Shown here: piece by piece, positions 1-5,874 of the stretch
How the letters are laid out: every line of letters starts with the position of its first letter
Numbering within the stretch: the first letter of the stretch is position 1
DNA from: OMIS01 sp964443885
Lineage (GTDB): Bacteria > Patescibacteriota > Microgenomatia > UBA1400 > PJMF01
DNA length: 7,752 bases
Direction: 5' to 3'
Assembly (NCBI GenBank): GCA_964443885.1
Contig: CAYUES010000047.1
Location: 1 to 7,752 of the forward strand
Program-made: the position numbers and the translations under genes
The notes under the pieces: model-generated
Told to the model about the DNA's origin: nothing
What the model saw: only the letters and a program-made list of their open reading frames with translations
The model's database searches: none

Positions 1-45
1 GGAAGAATCTTTCATCATAAAAAAACAACGTAACCATCTAATTTC

Positions 46-57
46 TGTATATTATAA
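46..57 (+). promoter_or_regulatory. Possible -10 region for the 96-701 gene
   Basis: An AT-rich TGTATATTATAA stretch offers several -10-like hexamers (TATATT at 48-53, TATTAT at 50-55). It lies about 40 bases before the ATG at 96. No convincing -35 hexamer is visible 16-18 bases upstream, so the call rests on the -10 alone. The TGTATA(C/T)TAT string recurs upstream of mscL at 5774-5783, which slightly supports a shared promoter style. Confidence 0.3.
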
Positions 58-95
58 GGGTAGCAAACTCTCTGGTTTTTTTGTATGCTCAAGTT

Positions 96-701
96 ATGAC
101 ACGATGGACAAAGTTTAATATAGTTATTTTTTTAACAATACTTTTCTTGGCCATTTTAGTCAGACAAGTTGGACAACGTCCTGCAAGTGTTCAAAGTACG
201 GTAACGCCTCTACCAACAACTACTTTAGAGAACAATCCAGAATCCGCTACCGATAGTGCGAATCTGCCCGAAGTGCTTGGTATGACCACTAGTAGTGAGG
301 TTGCAGAACGGGGTGAGTTACAGGCATACGAAAGTAGCCAACTCGGCTTTATGACGATGGTTCCTCAGGGATATCTTCTTGAACGCGACATTTTGACTGT
401 AAAAACTGCTGCAGAATCTGCTGACGTGGGCGCCACCACTCAGCCCACCCGACCATTCTGCACTTTTTCTGAGATTGCACCAGTGAGCGGGAGAGTGATT
501 TTAGAAAAAAACTTACAAGAATATGACCTGCCATTAGTGGAGTATACAAAACTGGCTGATACAAATAATGCAACAGCTACTCAAGTAATTTTTACCTTAA
601 AAAATGAAGAGAATCAACCAAAACTACAACTTAACTGCGTCCGCGGCTGGCAAGAAAATGAAGCATTTCATAGTATTTTGCGAGCAGTTCGTTATATTTA
701 G
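96..701 (+). CDS. Membrane-anchored extracytoplasmic protein of unknown function
   Basis: A 201-aa protein when started at ATG 96; a TTG at 81 would add five residues. Neither start has a clear Shine-Dalgarno, and ATG was preferred because it puts Arg3 and Lys6 directly before the hydrophobic segment. Residues about 7-23 form one membrane segment (FNIVIFLTILFLAILV), an uncleaved anchor or signal peptide. Residues 28-75 are a Ser/Thr/Pro/Asn-rich linker. The folded part (about 77-201) opens with YESSQLGFMTMVPQGY, resembling the y-s-LGF-YP-g-w start of many PsbP-like or patescibacterial surface domains, and closes with FHSILRAVRYI. C122 and C181 are its only cysteines and could form a disulfide outside the cell. 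It is convergent with the Fur-like gene and not part of the copper operon. Function is not recognised; the PsbP-like suggestion is weak. Confidence 0.8.
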   Translation: MTRWTKFNIVIFLTILFLAILVRQVGQRPASVQSTVTPLPTTTLENNPESATDSANLPEVLGMTTSSEVAERGELQAYESSQLGFMTMVPQGYLLERDILTVKTAAESADVGATTQPTRPFCTFSEIAPVSGRVILEKNLQEYDLPLVEYTKLADTNNATATQVIFTLKNEENQPKLQLNCVRGWQENEAFHSILRAVRYI

Positions 702-776
702 AGTTAAAGTTTTTGAAAAAAATATCCCACTAGAAATACAGTAAACTAAGCCAAGTTTTGGATCTTGCTTTAAATC

Positions 777-1133
777 TTACCGACAATCTTTGCAGCGCCC
801 AAAAAATGTTGCGTGGTGGTGATCAATCGAAAAGCCAGGAACGCGAATTTGTTTATCCAGTTTACAGGCGATAGCCACCACTTTGCCACAACTACTGCAG
901 ACCACGTGATCGTGATGATCGTCTTGTAGCTCATAGCTTGCTTCGGCACCAGAAAGATCATGCCGACAAATTTTCTCGGTGCTCAATAATTTTTCTAAAC
1001 TACGATAGACACTGGTTTTGTTATATGGAGTGCCATCGGCTTCCAAGTGTTGCAACATCTTTTGTACGGTCAACAAATGATGCGTTGCTAAGAGCTCAGT
1101 AATTTTACTAGAAAGAATATCTGGTTTGGCCAT
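777..1133 (-). CDS. Short Fur-family metal-responsive transcriptional regulator
   Basis: A 118-aa Fur/Zur/PerR-type repressor. The winged-helix recognition part is YNKTSVYRSLEKLL (residues 37-50). It is followed by the YEL strand (67-69), the HHDHVVC metal motif (H73, H74, H76, C79), and two CxxC pairs, C79/C82 and C114/C117, which form the structural zinc site of the family. HHH at 105-107 lies in the dimer/metal-binding domain. The protein is shorter than typical Fur proteins (about 130-150 aa) because the first N-terminal helix with its T-x-x-R segment is missing. No longer start exists: an in-frame TAA lies 21 bases upstream with no ATG, GTG or TTG between. It is divergent from csoR, sharing an 81-base promoter region. 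Which metal it senses (Fe, Zn, Mn) cannot be told from the sequence, so no symbol is given. Confidence 0.93.
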   Translation of the reverse strand: MAKPDILSSKITELLATHHLLTVQKMLQHLEADGTPYNKTSVYRSLEKLLSTEKICRHDLSGAEASYELQDDHHDHVVCSSCGKVVAIACKLDKQIRVPGFSIDHHHATFFGRCKDCR

Positions 1134-1139
1134 AGTTGT

Positions 1140-1169
1140 ATTGTACCAAACTTATAACTGCCTATTGAA
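1140..1169 (-). promoter_or_regulatory. Promoter of the Fur-like gene, predicted leaderless
   Basis: On the minus strand TACAAT (1145-1140) matches the -10 consensus at five of six positions. TTCAAT (1169-1164), a weak -35, lies 18 bases upstream. Only six bases separate the -10 from the ATG, so transcription should begin at or within a base or two of the start codon. No Shine-Dalgarno exists. The -35 overlaps the candidate -35 of csoR on the other strand, so the two promoters may interfere. Confidence 0.5.
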
Positions 1170-1193
1170 TCACTTTTTTTAAGCTGCTAGTAT
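1165..1193 (+). promoter_or_regulatory. Candidate csoR operon promoter
   Basis: TTGAAT (1165-1170) and TAGTAT (1188-1193) are separated by 17 bases, giving a moderate sigma70-type promoter with a start near 1200. TATATA at 1191-1196 is an alternative -10 with a 20-base spacer. The start site falls inside the CsoR-type palindrome, the arrangement expected for direct repression. Confidence 0.5.
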
Positions 1194-1214
1194 ATATCCC
1201 TATAGGGGAGATAT
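1191..1214 (+). promoter_or_regulatory. Putative CsoR operator
   Basis: The core CCCTATAGGG (1198-1207) is a perfect 10-bp palindrome flanked on both sides by TATAT-rich arms. CsoR operators are typically GC tracts facing each other across a short AT centre with AT-rich flanks, and this site fits that form. It covers the -10 edge, the likely transcription start and the GGGGAG Shine-Dalgarno (1205-1210) of csoR. Identification is by resemblance and position directly before a canonical csoR; no binding data are implied. Confidence 0.72.
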
Positions 1215-1487
1215 ATGGCATTCAGACCACAAACCACCAAAGAGCGGATTTTACATAGACTAAAGATTTCGCAAGGTCAGCTCAAAAAAGTTTTAGAGAT
1301 GGTCGAGCAAGACGTCTACTGTGTTGATATTTTGCACCAATCACAAGCAATTCAGAAAGCTCTCAAAGAAGTGGATTCTGTAATCCTCGAAGAACACTTG
1401 AACGGCTGTGTTTCGCAAGCAATTCAAGAGGGCCGCAAAGAGGAAGCAATTCAAGAAGTCTTAACAGTTTTTAAAAGAGCATACTAG
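1215..1487 (+). CDS. csoR: CsoR copper-sensing transcriptional repressor
   Basis: A 90-aa all-helical repressor that releases DNA when it binds Cu(I). The three Cu(I) ligands described for Mycobacterium tuberculosis CsoR, Cys36, His61 and Cys65, fall at exactly the same numbers here (YC36VDIL, EEH61LNGC65). The second-shell residues Tyr35 and Glu81 are also present. The RLKISQGQLKKV segment (15-26) is the family's conserved first helix with its basic DNA-contacting face. The start is ATG 1215, with GGGGAG four bases upstream inside the operator palindrome. It leads a tight operon, with the DUF305 start 12 bases after its stop. The intact C-H-C set favours copper over Ni/Co (RcnR), formaldehyde (FrmR) or persulfide (CstR) sensors of the same family. 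Confidence 0.97.
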   Translation: MAFRPQTTKERILHRLKISQGQLKKVLEMVEQDVYCVDILHQSQAIQKALKEVDSVILEEHLNGCVSQAIQEGRKEEAIQEVLTVFKRAY

Positions 1488-1499
1488 AAAGTGTCTACT

Positions 1500-2063
1500 A
1501 TGAAAAATCTATCAACACCTTTAGTCATTTCCCTAGTTTTAGTCAGCTTTATTGGCGGACTTACCACTGGTTTTTACATTTCACCACAGTATCAGCAAAC
1601 TATGTATGAAAAACACCCAACTGACTTAGGGCCAGCTGATCGTTTAGTCGATTTACGCTACCTGAACAGCATGGCCGAACACCACATGGCTGCGATTTTA
1701 CTGGCACAACAAATTGAAGGAAAAACCGAACGCGAAGAACTACAAAACTTAGCCCGCGAAATTCAAGCCGACGAACCAGCGCTGATTGCTGAGTTATACA
1801 CCTGGAAAAGTGACTGGTTTGGCGATACAACGCAAGTTAAACCACCCACCGTTGCTCAGTTAGGACCTGCCGATGAGACAGTTGATTTACGATTTTTAAA
1901 TGCATTGATTGCGCACCATGAGATGGGGATTGAGATGACCCAAGAAGTTCGTTTAAAAAGTAGTCGTCCAGAAATTTTGAATAATGCAGATACAGTTGAG
2001 CAGTTTTTAGAAGATACACTAGTTACACTCAAAGAGATGAGAAAAGAGTGGTTTAACGTATAG
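1500..2063 (+). CDS. Membrane-anchored tandem DUF305 protein
   Basis: A 187-aa protein from ATG 1500; a GTG at 1491 would add three residues. ATG is preferred because weak GAAAG (1487-1491) then sits eight bases upstream. Residues about 8-27 form an N-terminal membrane segment or signal anchor. The rest is two DUF305 half-units. LGPADRLVDLRYLNSMAEHH (43-62) and the copy beginning LGPADETVDLRFLNAL (121-140) are offset by exactly 78 residues, and each ends in the family's HH pair (61-62, 139-140). DUF305 proteins adopt a ferritin-like helical fold, are often exported and recur in copper-resistance loci; the paired histidines are the likely metal ligands. Sitting between csoR and copA, it is probably a copper-binding protein at the outer membrane face, but the biochemical role is inferred. 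No cysteine is present. Confidence 0.88.
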   Translation: MKNLSTPLVISLVLVSFIGGLTTGFYISPQYQQTMYEKHPTDLGPADRLVDLRYLNSMAEHHMAAILLAQQIEGKTEREELQNLAREIQADEPALIAELYTWKSDWFGDTTQVKPPTVAQLGPADETVDLRFLNALIAHHEMGIEMTQEVRLKSSRPEILNNADTVEQFLEDTLVTLKEMRKEWFNV

Positions 2064-2075
2064 CTGGAAGTACTT

Positions 2076-4427
2076 ATGGCTGAAAAGAAAACCTATCGAA
2101 TCAAAGGCATGCACTGTGCAAGTTGTAGTGCCATCATTACCCGCAAACTGTCTAAACTCCCTGGAGTTGATGCGTGTGATGTTAACTACGCAACTGAACA
2201 AGCGACGATCACCAGCGACGATTCCAAAGTTTCTGTCCAAAGAATGAACGAAGAAATTAATAAACTTGGCTACTCATTACAAGAGAAAAACGAAGCACAC
2301 TCCGCCAAAGCCACGCCCGCAAAAACTGGAAACCATGCTACTCACGGTTCACACTCCGAGCAGACCGAAGCGGCAGGAGTCGATGAGCACGCTGAGCATA
2401 CAGGCCTTTCACAATCAAAAGAAGAAAAACTTGCTGAGCTTGCGGCACTAAAAAATAAAGTTGAGTTTGTCTTACCGATTACGATCCTGGTTTTTTTGTT
2501 GATGATGTGGGACGTGGCCGCAGAGGTACTAAGCTCAGTGCCGAGAGTGGCTTTACCAATGGAGTTGTTTAACCCGATTCAATATATTTTTGCAACGATA
2601 ATTTTATTTTGGATTGGCAAACCGTTTATTGATGGCGCCGTTCGTTTTGCAAAGTACCGGGTTGCAAACATGGACTCATTAATTGGCATCGGTACGCTGA
2701 CTGCGTATCTGTACAGTTCAGTGGTGTTTTTATTTCCAGCCATTGCACAGCTGTTGCAGCTGCCTACCCATACTTACTTTGATGTGACGATTGTGGTGAT
2801 TGGGTTTGTGACGTTGGGTAAGTATTTAGAGGTACGCTCAAAAAGTAAAACAGGTGAAGCAATTGAAAAACTGTTGTACTTGCAAGCCAAAACGGCAGTC
2901 GTGTTGCGTGATGGTACAGAACTGGAAGTACCCGTTGCTGATGTGCAGGTAGCAGAGTTGGTGATTGTAAAACCGGGCGCTAAAATTCCAGTTGATGGTG
3001 TGATTACAGAAGGTTACTCATCAATCGATGAGTCGATGGTGACTGGTGAACCAATGCCACAAGACAAAAAAGTTGGTGACACAGTGATTGGTGGCACCAT
3101 TAATAAACAAGGTCGTGTAGTTGTGCGAGCTACCAAAGTTGGGTCAGATACTTTACTTGCACAAATTATTACTTTAGTGGGCGAAGCACAAGGGTCGAAA
3201 GCACCAATTCAAAAATTGGCTGATCAAATCTCTGCTGTTTTTGTGCCAGCAGTTTTGGTGCTGGCAGTGATTACTCTAGGAATTTGGCTAACTGTGGGCG
3301 CATTTTTCTTAGGATTTTCAGCAGCTTTTTCACTCGGATTACTAAGTTTTGTAGGTATCTTAGTGATTGCCTGTCCGTGCGCTTTAGGTTTAGCAACACC
3401 GATGGCAATTATTGTCGGCGTTGGTAGAGGTGCTGAACATGGAATTTTAATTAAAAATGCAGAAAGTTTAGAAAAACTTCAAACGATCGACACTATTATT
3501 TTCGATAAAACCGGCACGATCACCGCAGGTAAACCAGTCGTCACTGATCTGTACTCGTTGGATAAAAAAACAACGGATGCTGAACTTCTCACCCTAGCGG
3601 CAAGTGTTGAAAATAACTCGCAGCACCCACTTGCACAAGCGATCGTGCAGAAGGCAGCTGCCCAAAACTACCCGCTACAAAAAACCACACACTTCACTGA
3701 AACAGAAGGTAATGGCGTCTCAGCACAGATTGCTACAAAACAAATCACTGTTCGTCGTCCAACTCAGAAAGAAAAGGAACTAGAACAGCTACAAAAACTT
3801 GAAACCCAAGGCAAAACAGTGGTAGTAGTGGTTGTTGATAAAAAAATGATAGGACTGATTGCGATCAGTGATACTATCAAGAAAAACGCCAAAGCAGTCG
3901 TTGAAAAGCTTCAGTTACAAAGCATCACGGTACTCTTACTGACGGGTGACAATACAAACGCAGCTCACTACATTGCGCAACAAGTTGGCATTACGGAAGT
4001 GCGCGCTGAAGTCTTTCCAAAAGATAAATCTGACGTTATACAAGAGCTACAAGCCAACGGCAAAAAAGTGGCCATGGTTGGTGATGGCATCAATGATGCG
4101 CCCGCTTTAGCGCAAGCTGATGTCAGCATCGCGATGGGTGGTGGTACTGACGTCGCAATCGAGACAGCCGAGATTACACTACTGCGCAGTGACTTGTCAC
4201 TCGTTCCTCAATCGATAAAACTTTCACGCGCCACGATGCGCACCGTCAAACAAAATCTTTTCTGGGCATTTGCATATAATGTAGTTTTAATTCCAGTGGC
4301 AATGGGCGTACTCTATCCAGTTTGGGGGATTACCCTCAGTCCTGTCTTTGCGGGCGCAGCCATGGCGATCTCAAGTGTTAGTGTTGTTGTAAATGCCCTG
4401 CGGTTAAAAACCGCAAACTTGGAGTAG
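2076..4427 (+). CDS. copA: CopA-type Cu(I)-exporting P1B ATPase
   Basis: A 783-aa heavy-metal P-type ATPase that pumps Cu(I) across the cytoplasmic membrane using ATP. In order: one N-terminal HMA domain with GMHCASC (11-17); a His-rich linker (H75, H87, H90, H93, H105, H108); membrane helices from about 130; the actuator domain with TGEP (323-326); the CPC metal site (433-435); the phosphorylation motif DKTGT (477-481, Asp477); the N-domain with E512, HP (517-518) and GNG (545-547); TGDN (623-626); GDGINDAP (669-676); and the last helices with YN (734-735) and MxxSS (763-767). CPC, YN and MxxSS together mark the Cu+/Ag+ subgroup P1B-1. Shine-Dalgarno GGAAG (2066-2070) lies five bases before the ATG. 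The N-domain is slightly short, with VRRP where relatives have a V-G-N turn. Regulation is presumably from the operon promoter through CsoR. Confidence 0.98.
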   Translation: MAEKKTYRIKGMHCASCSAIITRKLSKLPGVDACDVNYATEQATITSDDSKVSVQRMNEEINKLGYSLQEKNEAHSAKATPAKTGNHATHGSHSEQTEAAGVDEHAEHTGLSQSKEEKLAELAALKNKVEFVLPITILVFLLMMWDVAAEVLSSVPRVALPMELFNPIQYIFATIILFWIGKPFIDGAVRFAKYRVANMDSLIGIGTLTAYLYSSVVFLFPAIAQLLQLPTHTYFDVTIVVIGFVTLGKYLEVRSKSKTGEAIEKLLYLQAKTAVVLRDGTELEVPVADVQVAELVIVKPGAKIPVDGVITEGYSSIDESMVTGEPMPQDKKVGDTVIGGTINKQGRVVVRATKVGSDTLLAQIITLVGEAQGSKAPIQKLADQISAVFVPAVLVLAVITLGIWLTVGAFFLGFSAAFSLGLLSFVGILVIACPCALGLATPMAIIVGVGRGAEHGILIKNAESLEKLQTIDTIIFDKTGTITAGKPVVTDLYSLDKKTTDAELLTLAASVENNSQHPLAQAIVQKAAAQNYPLQKTTHFTETEGNGVSAQIATKQITVRRPTQKEKELEQLQKLETQGKTVVVVVVDKKMIGLIAISDTIKKNAKAVVEKLQLQSITVLLLTGDNTNAAHYIAQQVGITEVRAEVFPKDKSDVIQELQANGKKVAMVGDGINDAPALAQADVSIAMGGGTDVAIETAEITLLRSDLSLVPQSIKLSRATMRTVKQNLFWAFAYNVVLIPVAMGVLYPVWGITLSPVFAGAAMAISSVSVVVNALRLKTANLE
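4399..4415 (+). other. Intra-operon RNA hairpin at the 3' end of copA
   Basis: TGCGGTT and AACCGCA pair perfectly over seven bases around an AAA loop. The hairpin lies in the last codons of copA, 15 bases before the AAGGA Shine-Dalgarno of the next gene. No T-run follows on either strand, so it is not an intrinsic terminator. It could affect mRNA processing, stability or relative expression of the two genes, or be chance. Confidence 0.4.
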
Positions 4428-4439
4428 AATAAGGAACAT

Positions 4440-5468
4440 ATGAACTTAGCAGTAGTTTTTTTAACGGGTCTGACAACTGGTGGCATTAGCTGCATGGCGG
4501 TGCAAGGTGGTTTGTTGGCAGGTTTACTTGCCAACTTAAAAAGTAAGCAGTCACCGACTGAGTCGCCACGCACCGTGCTAGTTCCGATTGCTTTTTTTTT
4601 GGTTGCCAAACTGATCGCCCATATCCTGCTAGGATTTTTACTAGGTTGGGTCGGTTCTGCGATAACCTTAAGCTTAACTGCGCGGTTGATTTTTCAAGCA
4701 CTCGCCGCCGCATTTATGTTTGCGACTGCTGCCAATTTGCTCCAGCTCCATCCCATTTTTAGGTACGTTGTTTTTCAACCGCCCAAATTTCTGCAACGCT
4801 TCGTGCGTTCCACCAGCAAGAGCGAAGAGGTTTTTGCGCCAGCTATTTTGGGTGTTGCAACCATTTTTATTCCGTGTGGTATTACCCAAGCAATGGAAGT
4901 TTTGGCGATTGCTTCAGGGAGTCCCGTACAAGGCGCGTTGATCATGGGCGCGTTTACGGTTGGCACGATGCCAATCTTTGCGGCTCTGGGATACGTAGCA
5001 CAAACATTAAAAAGTGCCTGGCAAGAACGCTTTGCAAAAATCGCTGCAACGGCGTTAGTGCTGATGGCGGTGTGGAGTTTGAATGGTGTCTTGGTGGTGA
5101 TCGATTCACCCGTAACTGTGCAGCGGATAACTCGACCGATTACTTGGTTTTTCTCGGAAGAGCGTTTTGCGCAGCCGACCAGTAGTGTCACCCAGCTAGC
5201 CAGTTCACAGCGTGCCACAATTATAGTTAGCAATAGTGGTTATTCACCAAATTACTTATCAGTTCAAGTCAATAAACCTGTCCAACTCACCTTGGAAAGT
5301 AACGAAACGTATTCTTGCGCCCTTTCGTTTGTACTCAAAGAATTCAATGTGTCGGTTGATCTCAAACCAACTGATTCCCAAACGATTTCTTTTACCCCCA
5401 CGAAAAAAGGGAGATACACCTACACTTGTTCGATGGGCATGTACTCAGGAACACTGGACGTAATTTAA
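4440..5468 (+). CDS. TauE/SafE (DsbD_2-like) membrane protein fused to a C-terminal cupredoxin
   Basis: A 342-aa protein. Residues 1 to about 221 hold six hydrophobic segments (roughly 3-30, 46-72, 80-102, 132-157, 163-188, 197-221). GGISCMAVQGGLLAG (14-28) and the Pro-Cys motif IPCGITQAMEV (144-154) are typical of the UreH/DsbD_2 branch of the TauE/SafE superfamily. A linker (222-257) leads to a cupredoxin fold (258-342) ending in YTYTCSMGMYSG. C293, C330, M332 and M334 are candidate copper ligands; the usual type-1 histidines are absent, as in the Cupredoxin_1 group. If the C-terminus is outside, as expected, it would bind copper at the outer membrane face. Related proteins often carry an extra HMA domain, which is missing here but encoded by the next gene. 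Shine-Dalgarno AAGGA (4431-4435) supports ATG 4440. The transported substrate is unknown; copper is inferred from the operon. Confidence 0.88.
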   Translation: MNLAVVFLTGLTTGGISCMAVQGGLLAGLLANLKSKQSPTESPRTVLVPIAFFLVAKLIAHILLGFLLGWVGSAITLSLTARLIFQALAAAFMFATAANLLQLHPIFRYVVFQPPKFLQRFVRSTSKSEEVFAPAILGVATIFIPCGITQAMEVLAIASGSPVQGALIMGAFTVGTMPIFAALGYVAQTLKSAWQERFAKIAATALVLMAVWSLNGVLVVIDSPVTVQRITRPITWFFSEERFAQPTSSVTQLASSQRATIIVSNSGYSPNYLSVQVNKPVQLTLESNETYSCALSFVLKEFNVSVDLKPTDSQTISFTPTKKGRYTYTCSMGMYSGTLDVI

Positions 5469-5476
5469 GGAGTCGT

Positions 5477-5755
5477 ATGTTCAACTTTTTTAAACACAAA
5501 ACTGACAAGCAGCCATCTAAAAAAATCACTACTGCGACTGAAAATGCAGAAACTATTATCATTACAATTTCTGGCATGCACTGTATGAGTTGTAGTCTAA
5601 ATATTGATGGTGCGCTAGAAGATACGGCGGGAGTACTGTCGGCGACTACAAGTTATCCTAAGTCACAAACCGTCGTGCAGTACAATGCCGAGCAACTGCA
5701 ACCAGCTCAGCTCAAGCAAGTTATTACGGAACTAGGCTATACCGTTGTAGAGTAG
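5477..5755 (+). CDS. copZ: CopZ-like copper chaperone (HMA domain)
   Basis: A 92-aa soluble protein with one heavy-metal-associated domain. GMHCMSC (33-39) supplies the Cu(I)-binding Cys36 and Cys39, and LGYTVVE closes the fold. It probably carries Cu(I) in the cytosol to CopA and to CsoR. A Lys/Thr-rich N-terminal tail of about 26 residues precedes the domain and is unusual, since CopZ proteins are normally near 70 aa. The start is set by a full AAGGAG Shine-Dalgarno (5467-5472) four bases before ATG 5477; a longer in-frame reading overlaps the previous gene and has no such signal. The gap to the TauE-cupredoxin gene is eight bases, so translation is probably coupled. It is the last gene of the operon. 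An alternative reading is a detached HMA domain serving the TauE fusion. Confidence 0.93.
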   Translation: MFNFFKHKTDKQPSKKITTATENAETIIITISGMHCMSCSLNIDGALEDTAGVLSATTSYPKSQTVVQYNAEQLQPAQLKQVITELGYTVVE

Positions 5756-5773
5756 ATCTTTTCCCTAAAGTTT

Positions 5774-5783
5774 TGTATACTAT
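5774..5783 (+). promoter_or_regulatory. Possible -10 element for mscL
   Basis: TATACT (5776-5781), preceded directly by TG, matches the -10 consensus at five of six positions. It lies in the 119-base gap between copZ and the preferred mscL start. No clear -35 is seen. It would start transcription near 5788, giving mscL an mRNA independent of the copper operon, but read-through from copZ cannot be excluded because no terminator is visible between them. Confidence 0.4.
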
Positions 5784-5874
5784 CCCTTCTTGACGTGACG
5801 TCATGAAAGTGAGCACAATGAGTGAAGTACTTAAATCAAAACTAAGATTACCCAAAGAACATGGAGTTCTAATT

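Noticed and set aside
50..64. CsoR-like half site (ATAAGGGTA) before the first gene
   Set aside because: Only one GC tract is present with no opposing half, so it does not form an operator like the one at 1191-1214.
702..776. Terminator between the convergent 96-701 gene and the Fur-like gene
   Set aside because: Only a 4-bp pairing (CCAA/TTGG around 751-761) is visible and no T-run follows it on either strand, so no terminator is called.
1417..1456. 13-bp direct repeat AAGCAATTCAAGA within csoR (1417-1429 and 1444-1456)
   Set aside because: It is in frame with a 27-base offset and encodes the recurring Ala-Ile-Gln-Glu of a helix, so codon coincidence explains it better than a site or repeat unit.
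4775..5233. 152-codon open frame on the minus strand inside the TauE-cupredoxin gene
   Set aside because: It lies wholly antisense to a gene with clear domain matches, and its translation shows no recognisable family or membrane pattern of its own.
5796..5803. TGACGTCA palindrome before the first possible mscL ATG
   Set aside because: An 8-bp palindrome can easily arise by chance, and no regulator or second copy supports it.
5803..5874. 24-residue N-terminal extension of MscL from ATG 5803
   Set aside because: It has no Shine-Dalgarno and extends beyond the usual family N-terminus, while ATG 5875 fits the family and has GGAG upstream. It remains possible.
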